Below, one piece after another: positions 8,699 through 17,022 of a stretch of DNA of 53,635 nucleotides (position 1 is its first letter; the number at the start of each line of letters is the position of its first letter). The notes beneath the pieces are model-generated. The model had not been told where the DNA came from. It saw nothing but the letters and a program-made list of their open reading frames with translations, and made no database searches. The stretch covers positions 1 to 53,635 of the forward strand of contig JAFSIQ010000027.1 of the NCBI GenBank assembly GCA_017439675.1, in the 5' to 3' direction. The translations under genes were made by a program, and so were the position numbers. The DNA comes from Lachnospiraceae bacterium. Lineage in GTDB: Bacteria; Bacillota; Clostridia; Lachnospirales; Lachnospiraceae.

Positions 8699-9118
8699 TT
8701 ACTGACACTCTGTGCTACAAGCCTTTTCAACCTTACCAAGCACAGCATTGACAAATCCCTTGGCATCTTCATCACAGTAAAGCTTGGAAAGCTCTACTGC
8801 CTCATTAATTGCTACACTGTTTGGAACAGCTTCTTCCATCATAATCTCATAAACGGCAATTCTCATAATCGTCAACTCTGCTTTTCCAATACGATTCAAA
8901 TTCCAACCATCACAGCACTCCTCAATCTTACTGTCAATAACAGAAACGTTAGATACGATTGCACGTACCTTATCCTCAATATAGGCAATATTGCTCTCAC
9001 TTTTTCCTTCTAAATCCTCTAAAGAAAAAGAAATCTGTTCTTCCATCTCCTCATGCTCTACAAATGGAAAACGAAACATAATCTTAAATATCTCTTCTCT
9101 TACCTCACTTCTTAACAT
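8699..9118 (-). CDS. nusB: Transcription antitermination factor NusB
   Basis: NusB binds the boxA element with S10 (NusE) and supports antitermination of rRNA operons. The 139-aa all-helical protein shows the C-terminal family signature NRIGKAELTIMRIAVYE followed by VAINEAVELSKLYCDEDAKGFVNAVLG. It sits between the Asp23-family gene and xseA. The 130-base gap on its upstream side holds a hairpin (9201-9231). Confidence 0.95.
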   Translation of the reverse strand: MLRSEVREEIFKIMFRFPFVEHEEMEEQISFSLEDLEGKSESNIAYIEDKVRAIVSNVSVIDSKIEECCDGWNLNRIGKAELTIMRIAVYEIMMEEAVPNSVAINEAVELSKLYCDEDAKGFVNAVLGKVEKACSTECQ

Positions 9119-9200
9119 CTCTTTATCCTCTCTGCCTTTTCCTAGCTAATCGGTTATATCATTTTACATCTGCAATATAACTACCACACACGTTAAGAAA

Positions 9201-9231
9201 GCTGCTGAAAACCCTTTCGGACGACAGCAGC
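9201..9231 (-). terminator. Hairpin between the Asp23-family gene and nusB
   Basis: GCTGCTG and CAGCAGC arms enclose a 17-base loop. On the minus strand the stem is followed by TTTCTTAACG, only a short T-run, so it may act as a partial terminator or an RNA-processing stem rather than a full stop. Confidence 0.4.
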
Positions 9232-9248
9232 CTCATATACACATCTTA

Positions 9249-9650
9249 TTATGCTTTGGGAGCCTTTTCACTTTTCTCAATTGCAACGCCTGCAATTCGC
9301 ACGCGAACCATAGAAACCTCCAAACCTGTCATTGTCTCAATGGCCTGCTTCACCTTCTCCTGAACCTTCTTGGATATATCCATAACGCTAAAGCCATACT
9401 TCACTTCCAATGATATATCCACCTTCACATCATCAGGAGAAACCAATACCTTAACTCCTTTTGACAAATTTTTCATACCTAGCTTACTAACAATTTCATT
9501 GGTAATATTGCCATACATCTTAGCCACACCTTCTACCTCAGTTGCTGCCAAGCCCGCAATAATTGCAATCACCTCATCTGCAATCTGAATATCTCCAAGA
9601 ACACCTGATTCCTTAATACTATAAGTATTTCCCTGAACTTCTGCTGTCAT
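9249..9650 (-). CDS. Asp23/Gls24 family envelope protein
   Basis: This 133-aa protein belongs to the Asp23 family (alkaline-shock protein), small cytoplasmic proteins associated with envelope stress and, in some Firmicutes, anchored at the membrane by partners. The family pattern is visible: a conserved IADEVIAIIAGLAATEVEGV stretch, KGVKVLVSPDDVKVDISLEV, and a C-terminal VRVRIAGV. The start at 9650 is set by AAGGAGG seven bases upstream; earlier in-frame codons overlap that site. A gene of this family between spoIIIAH and nusB is the usual order in Clostridia and Bacilli. Confidence 0.9.
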   Translation of the reverse strand: MTAEVQGNTYSIKESGVLGDIQIADEVIAIIAGLAATEVEGVAKMYGNITNEIVSKLGMKNLSKGVKVLVSPDDVKVDISLEVKYGFSVMDISKKVQEKVKQAIETMTGLEVSMVRVRIAGVAIEKSEKAPKA

Positions 9651-9703
9651 ATTCATTCCTCCTTCACCACCTTTGTGGTCGAAACTCTTCTCATATGTTA
9701 TAT

Positions 9704-9733
9704 AGTATACCAAATATCTTGTATCTTTTGCAA
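9704..9733 (-). promoter_or_regulatory. Sigma-A promoter of the Asp23-nusB-xseAB cluster
   Basis: On the minus strand, TTGCAA (9733-9728) and TATACT (9709-9704) are 18 bases apart, immediately after the spoIIIAH stop. This would allow vegetative expression of the housekeeping genes that follow the sporulation operon. Confidence 0.65.
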
Positions 9734-9740
9734 TCTATTT

Positions 9741-10541
9741 TCATGAATTTGTAGTAGTTATTACAATATCCTGCAATTCACATCCGGTCTTTCTCATAAT
9801 AATATCCTCTATCTGTGCTCGCTCTCCATCTTCAAGCTCTGTAACAGATAACGTCACATCCACACAGCCCTCTGAAATGCTGACTACTGCATCTGTATAT
9901 CCCTTTGCTGCAAGCTGTGTCTCCGCTGCGGATTCTTTTTCCATCTGCTCCGTCATTTCTATCATTTTACTGACAGCTTCCTTTTTAGACTCCTCTGACA
10001 AGTTTTCATTGTTGATAATCTCTAATAGCATTTCCTTTGCCTTCGCTCTTACCTGCTCCCGGTTCAGCTTTGCCTGAGAAAGTGTAACCGATGCATTGGT
10101 AAGCACTGCTTCTCCCACAGACTCTGAATCAATAGGGTCGCCATTTTCGTCCAAGCTCGCCTCTGCCAACTCTTCTCCCTCCGTCTCGGTTGTAACCACA
10201 TTTCCATTTTCATCATATACCACCTCCTGAGTGGTATCCGCAGTCTCACCTTCTCTAGTTTCTGCATTTTCTCCGGTTGCAGAAGCATCTGTCTCAACCA
10301 CATCATCCCCTGTTTCCCCTATTGCATTCTCCTGTGCATACTCTTCCCCCTCTACAGTATCCTCCACCGCAGCACTTATCATATCATCATCAGAATTACC
10401 ACTTGCACCTTCACTTTCCATGTTTTCAACAGACGTATTTAGCATCTGATTATCTTCCGAAAAATTCAAGTATCCAGCCACCATAATCATAATTGCCAAT
10501 GCGGTTATAATAACCTGATTCTTTTTAAATATTTTTTTCAT
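9741..10541 (-). CDS. spoIIIAH: Stage III sporulation protein AH
   Basis: SpoIIIAH sits in the mother-cell membrane and binds forespore SpoIIQ (or its clostridial substitute) to build the channel linking the two cells. The 266-aa protein has a short basic N-terminus, one membrane segment (about residues 9-26) and an acidic low-complexity linker of roughly 100 residues rich in E, D, T and G. The C-terminal domain (about 150-266) includes the ring-forming fold similar to YscJ/FliF. The start at 10541 has GAGG six bases upstream; a GTG four codons earlier is less likely. The acidic linker makes it longer than the roughly 218-aa Bacillus protein. Confidence 0.9.
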   Translation of the reverse strand: MKKIFKKNQVIITALAIMIMVAGYLNFSEDNQMLNTSVENMESEGASGNSDDDMISAAVEDTVEGEEYAQENAIGETGDDVVETDASATGENAETREGETADTTQEVVYDENGNVVTTETEGEELAEASLDENGDPIDSESVGEAVLTNASVTLSQAKLNREQVRAKAKEMLLEIINNENLSEESKKEAVSKMIEMTEQMEKESAAETQLAAKGYTDAVVSISEGCVDVTLSVTELEDGERAQIEDIIMRKTGCELQDIVITTTNS

Positions 10542-10573
10542 TGTCTTCCTCACTTTCTTTTCAAGACTTACCT

Positions 10574-11179
10574 TTATTGCCGTAGTTTACACACTACAAT
10601 CTTGTGTGTATCCACTGAGAACAATGCCTGCACTGCCTCTTTGATACGAAGGGCAAGCTCCGAATTATCACCACCCTCGCATACTACAACCACACCTTCA
10701 ATCTCTGGATATAGTTCCTGTACCACGATGGGAAGTGTATTCCCTTCTTCTTCAATCAAAACGGTTTCCTGATCACTTTTCATACTGGTTTGCTCTAGCT
10801 GCACTCCCTCCTCACTTTTTATTTCAGAGCTACTTTCATAGGGCTGATTCTTGTCTAATATCTTTTCGCCACTATTTTTCAAAGTAATCATAACTAAAAC
10901 CTCACCTGCGCCCTCCATACCTGCTATGGTTTGTTCTAACTTATTCTCTAATTGTTCAATATATGCATCTTTTTCCACATTTTTCCCTGAAACAGCAACC
11001 GATAAATCCGTTGTTTCCCCTTGCTTTTCTCCTGTGGCACCTTCTTCTTTTAATGACTTTTTGGAGGAAGACAACGGTGTTCCAATCAGTAAAAAAAACA
11101 CGCCAAGCAAAAAGAAAATAATAACCTTCTCCTTTTTATCCTGCGGTATCTGAATGATGTTTTTAAGATTTGTATTCAT
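10574..11179 (-). CDS. spoIIIAG: Stage III sporulation protein AG
   Basis: SpoIIIAG forms a large secretin-like ring in the intermembrane space during engulfment. The protein (201 aa) has one N-terminal membrane segment (about residues 18-36), a linker, and a C-terminal ring-building domain containing ELYPEIEGVVVVCEGG and VQALFSVDTHKIVVCKL. The ATG at 11179 lies inside the end of spoIIIAF. A TTG at 11185 has the better spacing (six bases) from AGGAGG, so the exact start is uncertain by two codons. Confidence 0.9.
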   Translation of the reverse strand: MNTNLKNIIQIPQDKKEKVIIFFLLGVFFLLIGTPLSSSKKSLKEEGATGEKQGETTDLSVAVSGKNVEKDAYIEQLENKLEQTIAGMEGAGEVLVMITLKNSGEKILDKNQPYESSSEIKSEEGVQLEQTSMKSDQETVLIEEEGNTLPIVVQELYPEIEGVVVVCEGGDNSELALRIKEAVQALFSVDTHKIVVCKLRQ

Positions 11180-11660
11180 AGACAATATCCACCTCCTGAC
11201 CAAACAGACTATAAATGTATTGTTCCAAATCCGCTAACTCTGTGCTCTGTGTACTTTCCATGTCTGTTTCCAATTGCATTTGAGAAAGCGAAATCCATAC
11301 CTTGGTCACGGTTCCATATACGTCTGCCTGTATCTCCACATTTGCTATTGGGTATCCCACATCAAGCAGAGCAGCCATCAGCTCCATCCCTAGGGATTCT
11401 TCATACAAAGTTAATTGCTCCTTCGTAATTTCCCTCTCCGTCGTTTCCAACTGAAAAAATTTCTCCAAATAAGAAATATACGTCTTTCCATCTAGGTTGA
11501 GAAACTGCATTACCGGATGAACCATAACTAAAATAAACAATAATCCCACTACCAGACTAATATGCTTCACATAAGATTTGTTCGGTGCCATCATCAGTAT
11601 AATGGATGCAAACACCGCATAGATTAAACCACTTTTTACCCACGACACAATTGCTTCCAT
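11163..11660 (-). CDS. spoIIIAF: Stage III sporulation protein AF
   Basis: A 165-aa membrane protein of the SpoIIIA complex. Two N-terminal membrane segments (about residues 6-25 and 33-52) are followed by a cytoplasmic or intermembrane domain with LTLYEESLGMELMAALLDVGYP and a C-terminal beta-rich part. The start at 11660 is set by GGAGG seven bases upstream; the ATG two codons earlier is too close to it. The 3' end overlaps spoIIIAG, so the two are probably translationally coupled. Confidence 0.88.
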   Translation of the reverse strand: MEAIVSWVKSGLIYAVFASIILMMAPNKSYVKHISLVVGLLFILVMVHPVMQFLNLDGKTYISYLEKFFQLETTEREITKEQLTLYEESLGMELMAALLDVGYPIANVEIQADVYGTVTKVWISLSQMQLETDMESTQSTELADLEQYIYSLFGQEVDIVYEYKS

Positions 11661-11673
11661 CCGCATTCCTCCT

Positions 11674-12948
11674 CTAACCTACATACAATCTCAGATTGGT
11701 GGTCATAATCACAATCGCAACAGACAACACAGAAAGAACAATGGATGTGGCTGTTGCTCGAAGCAGTATCCCTGTACTATCCGCCGCACCTTGAATACCT
11801 GCAAGAATTCTTGTATTACTTATGGGTTGCACCATGGCAAGAATCAGCTTGTACACAATATAAAAGCACATAATTTCCAACAGAGGAATGCTACCAAACA
11901 ACAGCAATATAATCACCACGGTAATCCCTACACTATTTTTAATCAAAACTCCTGCACCCACTAGAATCGTGGTTAATCCTGAAAGAGAATTTCCACCCGG
12001 AACCACAGAAAGCCCCTTTTGTAGCATATTGTATTTGGCATTGTCATACACCGGAACTAAAATACTTTTCATCACATTTAAACCTATAATCCCAGTTACA
12101 GTCGCCTTTAACACAAATTGTAGTGCCTGCTTAATCAGTCCTGCCAGCTTAGAAAACCGGTCTATCTCACTAACTTGATTTAATATTACAATCAAAAAAT
12201 AAATGCGTACACCAGGGAGAATGATATATAACATCAACTTTTCCACCATGGTTAGCATCCACAAAAACATAGTGTTTACCATATGGGATGTGGTAAGACC
12301 ACTACATAACATAATCGACATATAAAGTGCTGGCAACATACACTCCATCAACTCCTTTAGGTAGTGCACCGTTTCCTCTGCCATGCCGTAAATCAGTTGA
12401 AAGGACTGCATCAGTAATATGGAAATCATCAAGTAGGTAACATAGAAGCCCTGTTCTCCCACAAAACTAATCTGATAAATTGAAGAATAAGTGTTGAAAA
12501 TGGCAGCCACCACCACCAATAAAACAAGCTTAATAAGCAATTCCTTATTCTGTATCATTTCATCAGTGATATTGCCATAGAACTGCGTAACTGTAGTTTT
12601 CACCGCCTCATCTATCTTTCCCTCTATCAGCAGCGTAAATATTTCCTCAAAGGATATTTCCCTGTTCATACCGTACCTGCGATTGATACCCTGCAATTCT
12701 TCCTCCAGGTCATCTATCTCAATGTTTTCATAAAAGCTATCATAGTAAGAGGACATCATATCACTAGCTACAGTACTATTCCCATTTCCCTGACTATCTG
12801 CTTTCGACTCCTCATCACCCAGAGTACTCGTACCAACTGCATTTTCCTGCTCTTGGATTTCAATAGCGTGTGCTGACAAACCATTCCCACATAATAAAAT
12901 GAGCCCCATTGTCACAAAAGAAAGAACACATTTTTTGAAACGCTTCAT
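11674..12948 (-). CDS. spoIIIAE: Stage III sporulation protein AE
   Basis: SpoIIIAE is a polytopic membrane protein of the SpoIIIA channel. The 424-aa protein begins with a signal peptide (about residues 1-29, ending around SAHA), then a polar Ser/Gly/Glu linker, then at least seven hydrophobic segments over residues 140-424. The start at 12948 has AGGAG four bases upstream; 17 upstream in-frame residues would overlap the end of spoIIIAD and lack a signal-like profile. Confidence 0.92.
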   Translation of the reverse strand: MKRFKKCVLSFVTMGLILLCGNGLSAHAIEIQEQENAVGTSTLGDEESKADSQGNGNSTVASDMMSSYYDSFYENIEIDDLEEELQGINRRYGMNREISFEEIFTLLIEGKIDEAVKTTVTQFYGNITDEMIQNKELLIKLVLLVVVAAIFNTYSSIYQISFVGEQGFYVTYLMISILLMQSFQLIYGMAEETVHYLKELMECMLPALYMSIMLCSGLTTSHMVNTMFLWMLTMVEKLMLYIILPGVRIYFLIVILNQVSEIDRFSKLAGLIKQALQFVLKATVTGIIGLNVMKSILVPVYDNAKYNMLQKGLSVVPGGNSLSGLTTILVGAGVLIKNSVGITVVIILLLFGSIPLLEIMCFYIVYKLILAMVQPISNTRILAGIQGAADSTGILLRATATSIVLSVLSVAIVIMTTNLRLYVG

Positions 12949-12970
12949 TTCTCTCTCCTTTCCTATGGGC

Positions 12971-13354
12971 TCACAGCACAGAGTTAATTGTATCCACAAT
13001 AGCCAACAAAATCGGCATACTCATAACTAACATAGTAAGCTTGCCTCCAATTTCAATCTGGCTTGCCACCGACAAAAAACCGGATTCCTTGCATATATTT
13101 GATGCAAATTCACATAAATACGAGATTCCCACAATCTTAATGAGGATTTCAAAGTAACCAGATTCCAGACCGATATCTCCCATAACACCGTCCAAAAAAT
13201 CCATGATAAGACTCAGCCGATTTACAATGTAAAACAGCACAAACACACTAAGTGCTATGGAAAGATACACCCATAGAGGATTTCCCAAGCTTTTCAGCTT
13301 AATTGCTAGTAAAACTCCAACAAATACACCGCACACAATTTTAAAAAAGCTCAT
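12971..13354 (-). CDS. spoIIIAD: Stage III sporulation protein AD
   Basis: A 127-aa membrane protein of the SpoIIIA complex with three to four hydrophobic segments. The conserved central part ILIKIVGISYLCEFASNICK is typical of the family. It lies between spoIIIAC (nine-base gap) and spoIIIAE (22-base gap). Confidence 0.93.
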   Translation of the reverse strand: MSFFKIVCGVFVGVLLAIKLKSLGNPLWVYLSIALSVFVLFYIVNRLSLIMDFLDGVMGDIGLESGYFEILIKIVGISYLCEFASNICKESGFLSVASQIEIGGKLTMLVMSMPILLAIVDTINSVL

Positions 13355-13363
13355 AGCAACCTC

Positions 13364-13558
13364 CTAGACACCAAACAAATTTTGCATCGATGCAAACAAC
13401 TCTACAAAATACGGCAGTAGCCATGTCAATACCACAATAATTCCCGCCAGTGTCACAAAAAAAGCCTGGTCGTCTCTCCCGGCATGCTTTAAAACTTGAT
13501 TTAACAACGCAACTACAACTCCTAATGCTGCAATTTTTATAATAATTTCAATGGACAT
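13364..13558 (-). CDS. spoIIIAC: Stage III sporulation protein AC
   Basis: A 64-aa two-helix membrane protein of the SpoIIIA complex. The family signature is the loop LKHAGRDDQAFFVTLAGII between the two hydrophobic segments. The ATG at 13558 has AGGAG eight bases upstream; a GTG three codons earlier sits inside that site. Confidence 0.93.
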   Translation of the reverse strand: MSIEIIIKIAALGVVVALLNQVLKHAGRDDQAFFVTLAGIIVVLTWLLPYFVELFASMQNLFGV

Positions 13559-13587
13559 CGCAATCACTCCTTGTTAGACTTTTGTAT

Positions 13588-14115
13588 TTATAGCAGACAT
13601 ATCAATGTCATCACTCCACAAAACAGACTTAAGGTCACCGTTACTTTCTTTTTTTGATTAATCTGGTCTTCTAACGTCTTTCGATTCCGTTCAATATGTA
13701 ACAATGCATAATCGATAGCCTTAAGCTGGGAGGATACATCCCCGGTCCCCAGCTTGTCCGCTAATTCTCCCAAAGGTTCTACATCCTCTGCCTCCAGAGC
13801 GGAATATGTTTGTAAATAAGAAAGACTTTCTCGCCAGACCACAGAAAATGTAATCTCTTCCTTTTCCTCCAGTTGCTGACACACATATGTCATCCACTGA
13901 GAAAAGACTCCATTTTCTGGCACTGTCATTTTCAGAAAGCTTTCCGGCAATGGATTACACATATATTGAATCTCACTTTTTAGTTGCAGTAAAATACTAT
14001 ATAACTTCCGCAATTCTCTTTTTCTCTGCTCCAATACCTGATTCATATTCACAGCAAAATAACCCGTTGCTCCTAACACACAGATTGCGCCGAACAGCTT
14101 GCACATTATTCCCAT
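13588..14115 (-). CDS. spoIIIAB: Stage III sporulation protein AB
   Basis: A 175-aa protein with hydrophobic segments at both ends (about residues 5-22 and 158-175) and a helical soluble middle. The segment RELRKLYSILLQLKSEIQYM is typical of SpoIIIAB, which structurally resembles the GspF/T2SS platform domain. It starts three bases after the spoIIIAA stop; GAGGGG within the end of spoIIIAA serves as ribosome site, which suggests coupling. Confidence 0.9.
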   Translation of the reverse strand: MGIMCKLFGAICVLGATGYFAVNMNQVLEQRKRELRKLYSILLQLKSEIQYMCNPLPESFLKMTVPENGVFSQWMTYVCQQLEEKEEITFSVVWRESLSYLQTYSALEAEDVEPLGELADKLGTGDVSSQLKAIDYALLHIERNRKTLEDQINQKKKVTVTLSLFCGVMTLICLL

Positions 14116-14118
14116 TTT

Positions 14119-15096
14119 TCACATCCCCTCATTTACTCTATCCAAACGACCATCATAAAGCACACTACCACGCTCGTCGAAGATTGTTTCCACTACTCCC
14201 GGTTTTTGTTCACCGGATAACACAACAAACCGTTTGAACATTTTTTCTTCCACCAGCTTTCGCAGCCCCGGTTTATTCCGCACATCATCTATAGAAGAAC
14301 CGTGCACAGTTGCTAGAATATAGCAACCACAGTTCATTACATAGGCAATGGCATCCACATCCTCCCTGCGACCGATTTCATCTACTGCAATCAGCGTCGG
14401 CGACATACTTCGTATCATCATAAGCATCCCTTCTGCTTTGGGACAGCAATCCAATACATCGGTTCGGATTCCCACGTCATTTTGCGGAATCCCTTTATAG
14501 CAGGCGCCAATTTCCGAACGCTCATCAATGACACCAACTGTCATTCCTCTATGTACTCCATCTCCATCTGACAAGAGCCTCACCATATCCCGAAGCAATG
14601 TGGTTTTTCCACATCCCGGCGGAGAAATCACTAGGGTATGACATATCTGATCATTAATAAACAGATAGGGTAGTATATTTACACCACAGCCCTTTTTCTC
14701 ATGGGACATTCGAATATTGATAAAAGAAATGTGCTTCACACTTTTCACCTTTCCCTGCTCTAATATTACCTTGCCTGCCAATCCCACTCTATGACCACCC
14801 TGCACCGTGATAAAACCCTGTCGAATCTCATCTTCATAGGCATAAAGAGAAAAGCTACTAATATATTCCATAGTTTCTTTAATATCGTTTAGTGTGACAA
14901 TGTACGCATTCTCCATTACAACTTCTAGCTGACCTCTCTCTGATATAAAAAATTCTGTCCCATCATACAATATGACAAATGGCTTCTCCACCCTTAAGCG
15001 CAACTCTTGTAACAATTCGTAATTCAAATTTGCCATGTCCAAAATTTTTCTTAGCTTTGAAGATAATATCTTCTTCAGTTCCTCCGCCTTCGTCAT
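14119..15096 (-). CDS. spoIIIAA: Stage III sporulation protein AA (ATPase)
   Basis: SpoIIIAA is the AAA-type, secretion-ATPase-like energy source of the SpoIIIA channel. The 325-aa protein has an N-terminal domain followed by a RecA-like core. Walker A is SPPGCGKTT (about residues 158-166), Walker B includes PTLIAVDEIGR, and ATVHG is a sensor-like motif. The ATG has GGGAGG seven to eight bases upstream. It is the first gene of the operon, behind a sigma-E-like promoter. Confidence 0.95.
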   Translation of the reverse strand: MTKAEELKKILSSKLRKILDMANLNYELLQELRLRVEKPFVILYDGTEFFISERGQLEVVMENAYIVTLNDIKETMEYISSFSLYAYEDEIRQGFITVQGGHRVGLAGKVILEQGKVKSVKHISFINIRMSHEKKGCGVNILPYLFINDQICHTLVISPPGCGKTTLLRDMVRLLSDGDGVHRGMTVGVIDERSEIGACYKGIPQNDVGIRTDVLDCCPKAEGMLMMIRSMSPTLIAVDEIGRREDVDAIAYVMNCGCYILATVHGSSIDDVRNKPGLRKLVEEKMFKRFVVLSGEQKPGVVETIFDERGSVLYDGRLDRVNEGM

Positions 15097-15193
15097 ATTT
15101 TTCCTCCCTATATCTTGACACTGTAAAACGATTATGCCCTTATAACTGTTCAGCGTTTCATTTGAAAATGCTTCGCACTTTACCCTTATTTCT

Positions 15194-15221
15194 AATATAT
15201 GATGAGATGTAGGAAATATGA
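15194..15221 (-). promoter_or_regulatory. Sigma-E-like promoter of the spoIIIA operon
   Basis: On the minus strand, TCATATT (15221-15215) matches the sigma-E -35 consensus KMATATT fully. CATATATT (15201-15194) matches the -10 consensus CATACAHT at seven of eight positions, with a 13-base spacer. It lies about 100 bases before spoIIIAA, which is a mother-cell sigma-E operon in Bacillus. The rest of the 317-base gap (15097-15413) holds no gene I can see; its far end is the efp terminator. Confidence 0.75.
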
Positions 15222-15341
15222 CAATGACCTCTTACCATTTCTATTTACAAAAATTTCCTTCTAACTGGAAAAAGATTCAGACTATACCTAAATACTATTA
15301 TTCAATGAAAATTATACGAGTTTAGAGCTATCTCAAACCAC

Positions 15342-15378
15342 AAAAAAACCACGGAAATTCAATACTTCCGTGGTTTTT
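15342..15378 (-). terminator. Intrinsic terminator of efp
   Basis: A perfect 13-bp stem (AAAAACCACGGAA with its complement, 15366-15378 and 15344-15356) has a nine-base loop and is followed on the minus strand by a run of seven T (15348-15342). It lies 36 bases after the efp stop. Confidence 0.9.
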
Positions 15379-15413
15379 CTTACTTTTTTATATACTCGCA
15401 AAAATGCTTCTTT

Positions 15414-15977
15414 TTATGCTCTTGATAAATATTCACCAGTACGTGTATCAATCATAATCTTGTCGCCCTGGTTAACAAATAAAGGTACTTGAAGAGTTGC
15501 ACCTGTCTCAACTGTACAAGGCTTTGTTGCGCCAGTTGCTGTGTTACCCTTAACACCAGGCTCACACTCTGTAACCTCTAATACAACGTTGATTTCCGGC
15601 TCAATTGCAAATACATTGCCAGAGTGAGAAACAACCTTAACATTCTCATTCTCCTTAACGAACTTCAAAGAATCGCCAACTACATCTGCTGCCAATGCAA
15701 TCTGATCATATGTCTCATTGTCCATGAAGTAGTATAAGTCACCATCTTCATACAAATACTGCATGTTCTTTCTATCGATATGTGCAGTCTCAAACTTCTC
15801 AGTTGGACGGAAGCTGTTCTCGATTACACCACCATTTACAATATTCTTTAACTTAGTACGAACAAATGCTGCACCCTTACCAGGTTTTACATGCTGGAAT
15901 TCAATAACCTGACAAATCTTTCCATCATACTCGATTGTCACACCATTTCTAAAATCACCTGCTGTAATTGTTGCCAT
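15414..15977 (-). CDS. efp: Translation elongation factor P
   Basis: EF-P relieves ribosomes stalled at polyproline stretches. The 187-aa protein has the three-domain, tRNA-shaped arrangement: a KOW-like N-terminal domain with [14 protein letters not shown], where the lysine in KPGKG is the residue modified in most bacteria, then two OB domains ending in [13 protein letters not shown]. The ATG has AAGGAGG upstream. It has its own promoter and terminator. Its place next to the spoIIIA operon is shared with Bacillus. Confidence 0.97.
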   Translation of the reverse strand: MATITAGDFRNGVTIEYDGKICQVIEFQHVKPGKGAAFVRTKLKNIVNGGVIENSFRPTEKFETAHIDRKNMQYLYEDGDLYYFMDNETYDQIALAADVVGDSLKFVKENENVKVVSHSGNVFAIEPEINVVLEVTECEPGVKGNTATGATKPCTVETGATLQVPLFVNQGDKIMIDTRTGEYLSRA

Positions 15978-16058
15978 TATAATAATCCTCCTTAAAATAA
16001 ATCACGTATCATAGGTACTTACCCTCTCATCAACCGGTATAAGCACTCAACTAACAGA

Positions 16059-16087
16059 ATTATACATTATCTTGTATGGTATTTCAA
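16059..16087 (-). promoter_or_regulatory. Sigma-A promoter of efp
   Basis: TTGAAA (16087-16082) and a perfect TATAAT (16064-16059) are separated by exactly 17 bases on the minus strand. The predicted leader of about 75 bases contains a small stem (GTGCTTA pairing with TAAGTAC, around 16011-16043) before the ribosome site. Confidence 0.8.
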
Positions 16088-16118
16088 CAAAAAGTTTTAC
16101 ATAAAGCGGGCATGTATA

Positions 16119-16793
16119 CTACTCAGACTGATTGTGAATTAGCTTTACAATCTCGTCTTCATTTACCTTATCTTCATTGTAGCTAGCAGCAACTACAATA
16201 AGGGTAACACCCATTTCTAACGCAGCCTCCATTTTCTCAATGAAACCACTAGAGATTCCAGAATCCTTTGTCACGAGATATCGGATATTAAAGTCCTTTA
16301 TCATAGCACAGTTCATCATTTTAGAAAATGGTCCTCGCATGCCAATTAAATGTCTATCCTTGATTCCCAGCTCTTCACAAGCAGCAATAACCTTATTATT
16401 CGGTCTAACACGTGAATAAACTCGCTCTTCATAATGTGCAAGCTTGGTATACTCATACAGCTCTGACGCTCCAGTTGCTGTTAGTATATTCCCCTCGGTT
16501 TCCTGCAAATATTCCACCGCAGCCTTGATACTTTCTACAATAATAATGCGGTCACCACTGTTGTTATCCAATTCCCCCTTGACTGACAACTCTCCTCTGG
16601 TAGCCAACTCATTAATAGCAGCTAGTTCTCCTTTTACCGCAAGTTCACCCTTTACAGACAATTCACCCTTTATTACAAAACCAGTTCTTGGAATTGCCAA
16701 TTCTGCATTCTTACGAACCACCATTTCTTTTTTGTCCGAATTATTCTCATTCAAATTGTCAACATTCTGATTTTCTTTGTAGTCATTACCCAT
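16119..16793 (-). CDS. CobK/CbiJ-like C-terminal domain protein with hexapeptide repeats
   Basis: A 224-aa protein of two parts. Residues about 1-42 are polar and Asn/Lys-rich, and residues 43-75 are hexapeptide repeats of the form GEL(S/A)VK. Residues about 80-224 resemble the C-terminal half of precorrin-6A reductase (CobK/CbiJ): GNILTATGASELYEYTKL, then RVRPNNKVIAACEELGI, MRGPFSKMMNCAMIK, and YLVTKDSGISSGFIEKMEAA. The N-terminal half of CobK, which holds part of the NADPH site, is missing, so reductase activity is unlikely. No cobalamin gene is nearby. The start has GGAGG eight bases upstream. Likely a repurposed domain; function unknown. Confidence 0.7.
   Translation of the reverse strand: MGNDYKENQNVDNLNENNSDKKEMVVRKNAELAIPRTGFVIKGELSVKGELAVKGELAAINELATRGELSVKGELDNNSGDRIIIVESIKAAVEYLQETEGNILTATGASELYEYTKLAHYEERVYSRVRPNNKVIAACEELGIKDRHLIGMRGPFSKMMNCAMIKDFNIRYLVTKDSGISSGFIEKMEAALEMGVTLIVVAASYNEDKVNEDEIVKLIHNQSE
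16569..16667 (-). repeat. 18-bp coding repeats (GELxVK hexapeptides)
   Basis: About five and a half tandem 18-base units encode GELSVK, GELAVK, GELAAI, NELATR, GELSVK and GEL. They lie inside the CobK-like gene, immediately before the conserved domain. The units differ at several bases, so the array is not fresh. Confidence 0.85.
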
Positions 16794-16913
16794 AAGTCAT
16801 TCCTCCTTAATTTCGAAGTTATGTAAACTAGTTTTCTTTTTACAAACATGTTAACACATATATTATACACCTTTTTCACCAAGGAAGAAACACGAAATAA
16901 AAATATAAGAAAG

Positions 16914-16931
16914 AATGTCGCTTGCGACATT
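16914..16931 (-). terminator. Short perfect hairpin AATGTCGC/GCGACATT
   Basis: An eight-base stem with a two-base loop, followed on the minus strand by CTTTCTTATATTTTT. It lies after the YbjQ-operon terminator and before the CobK-like gene, so it may be a second terminator. A TATAAT (16867-16862) further downstream is a candidate -10 for the CobK-like gene, but no convincing -35 box is seen. Confidence 0.45.
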
Positions 16932-16960
16932 TTCCGCAGAGGAATTTCCTATAACATAAC

Positions 16961-17002
16961 AAAAAGGAACATTTCAACCTTCATAAAAGGTTAAAATGTT
17001 CC
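16961..17002 (-). terminator. Intrinsic terminator of the asd-ybjQ operon
   Basis: A long stem of about 16 bp (GGAACATTTTAACCTT with AAGGTTGAAATGTTCC on the minus strand, one G-T pair) ends in TTTTTG. It lies 20 bases after the YbjQ-family stop codon. Confidence 0.88.
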
Positions 17003-17022
17003 TAACATTGTATTCTCTATGG

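Noticed and set aside
10064-10306. Minus-strand alternative frame within spoIIIAH
   Set aside because: Arises from the low-complexity acidic linker; no ribosome site and no family resemblance.
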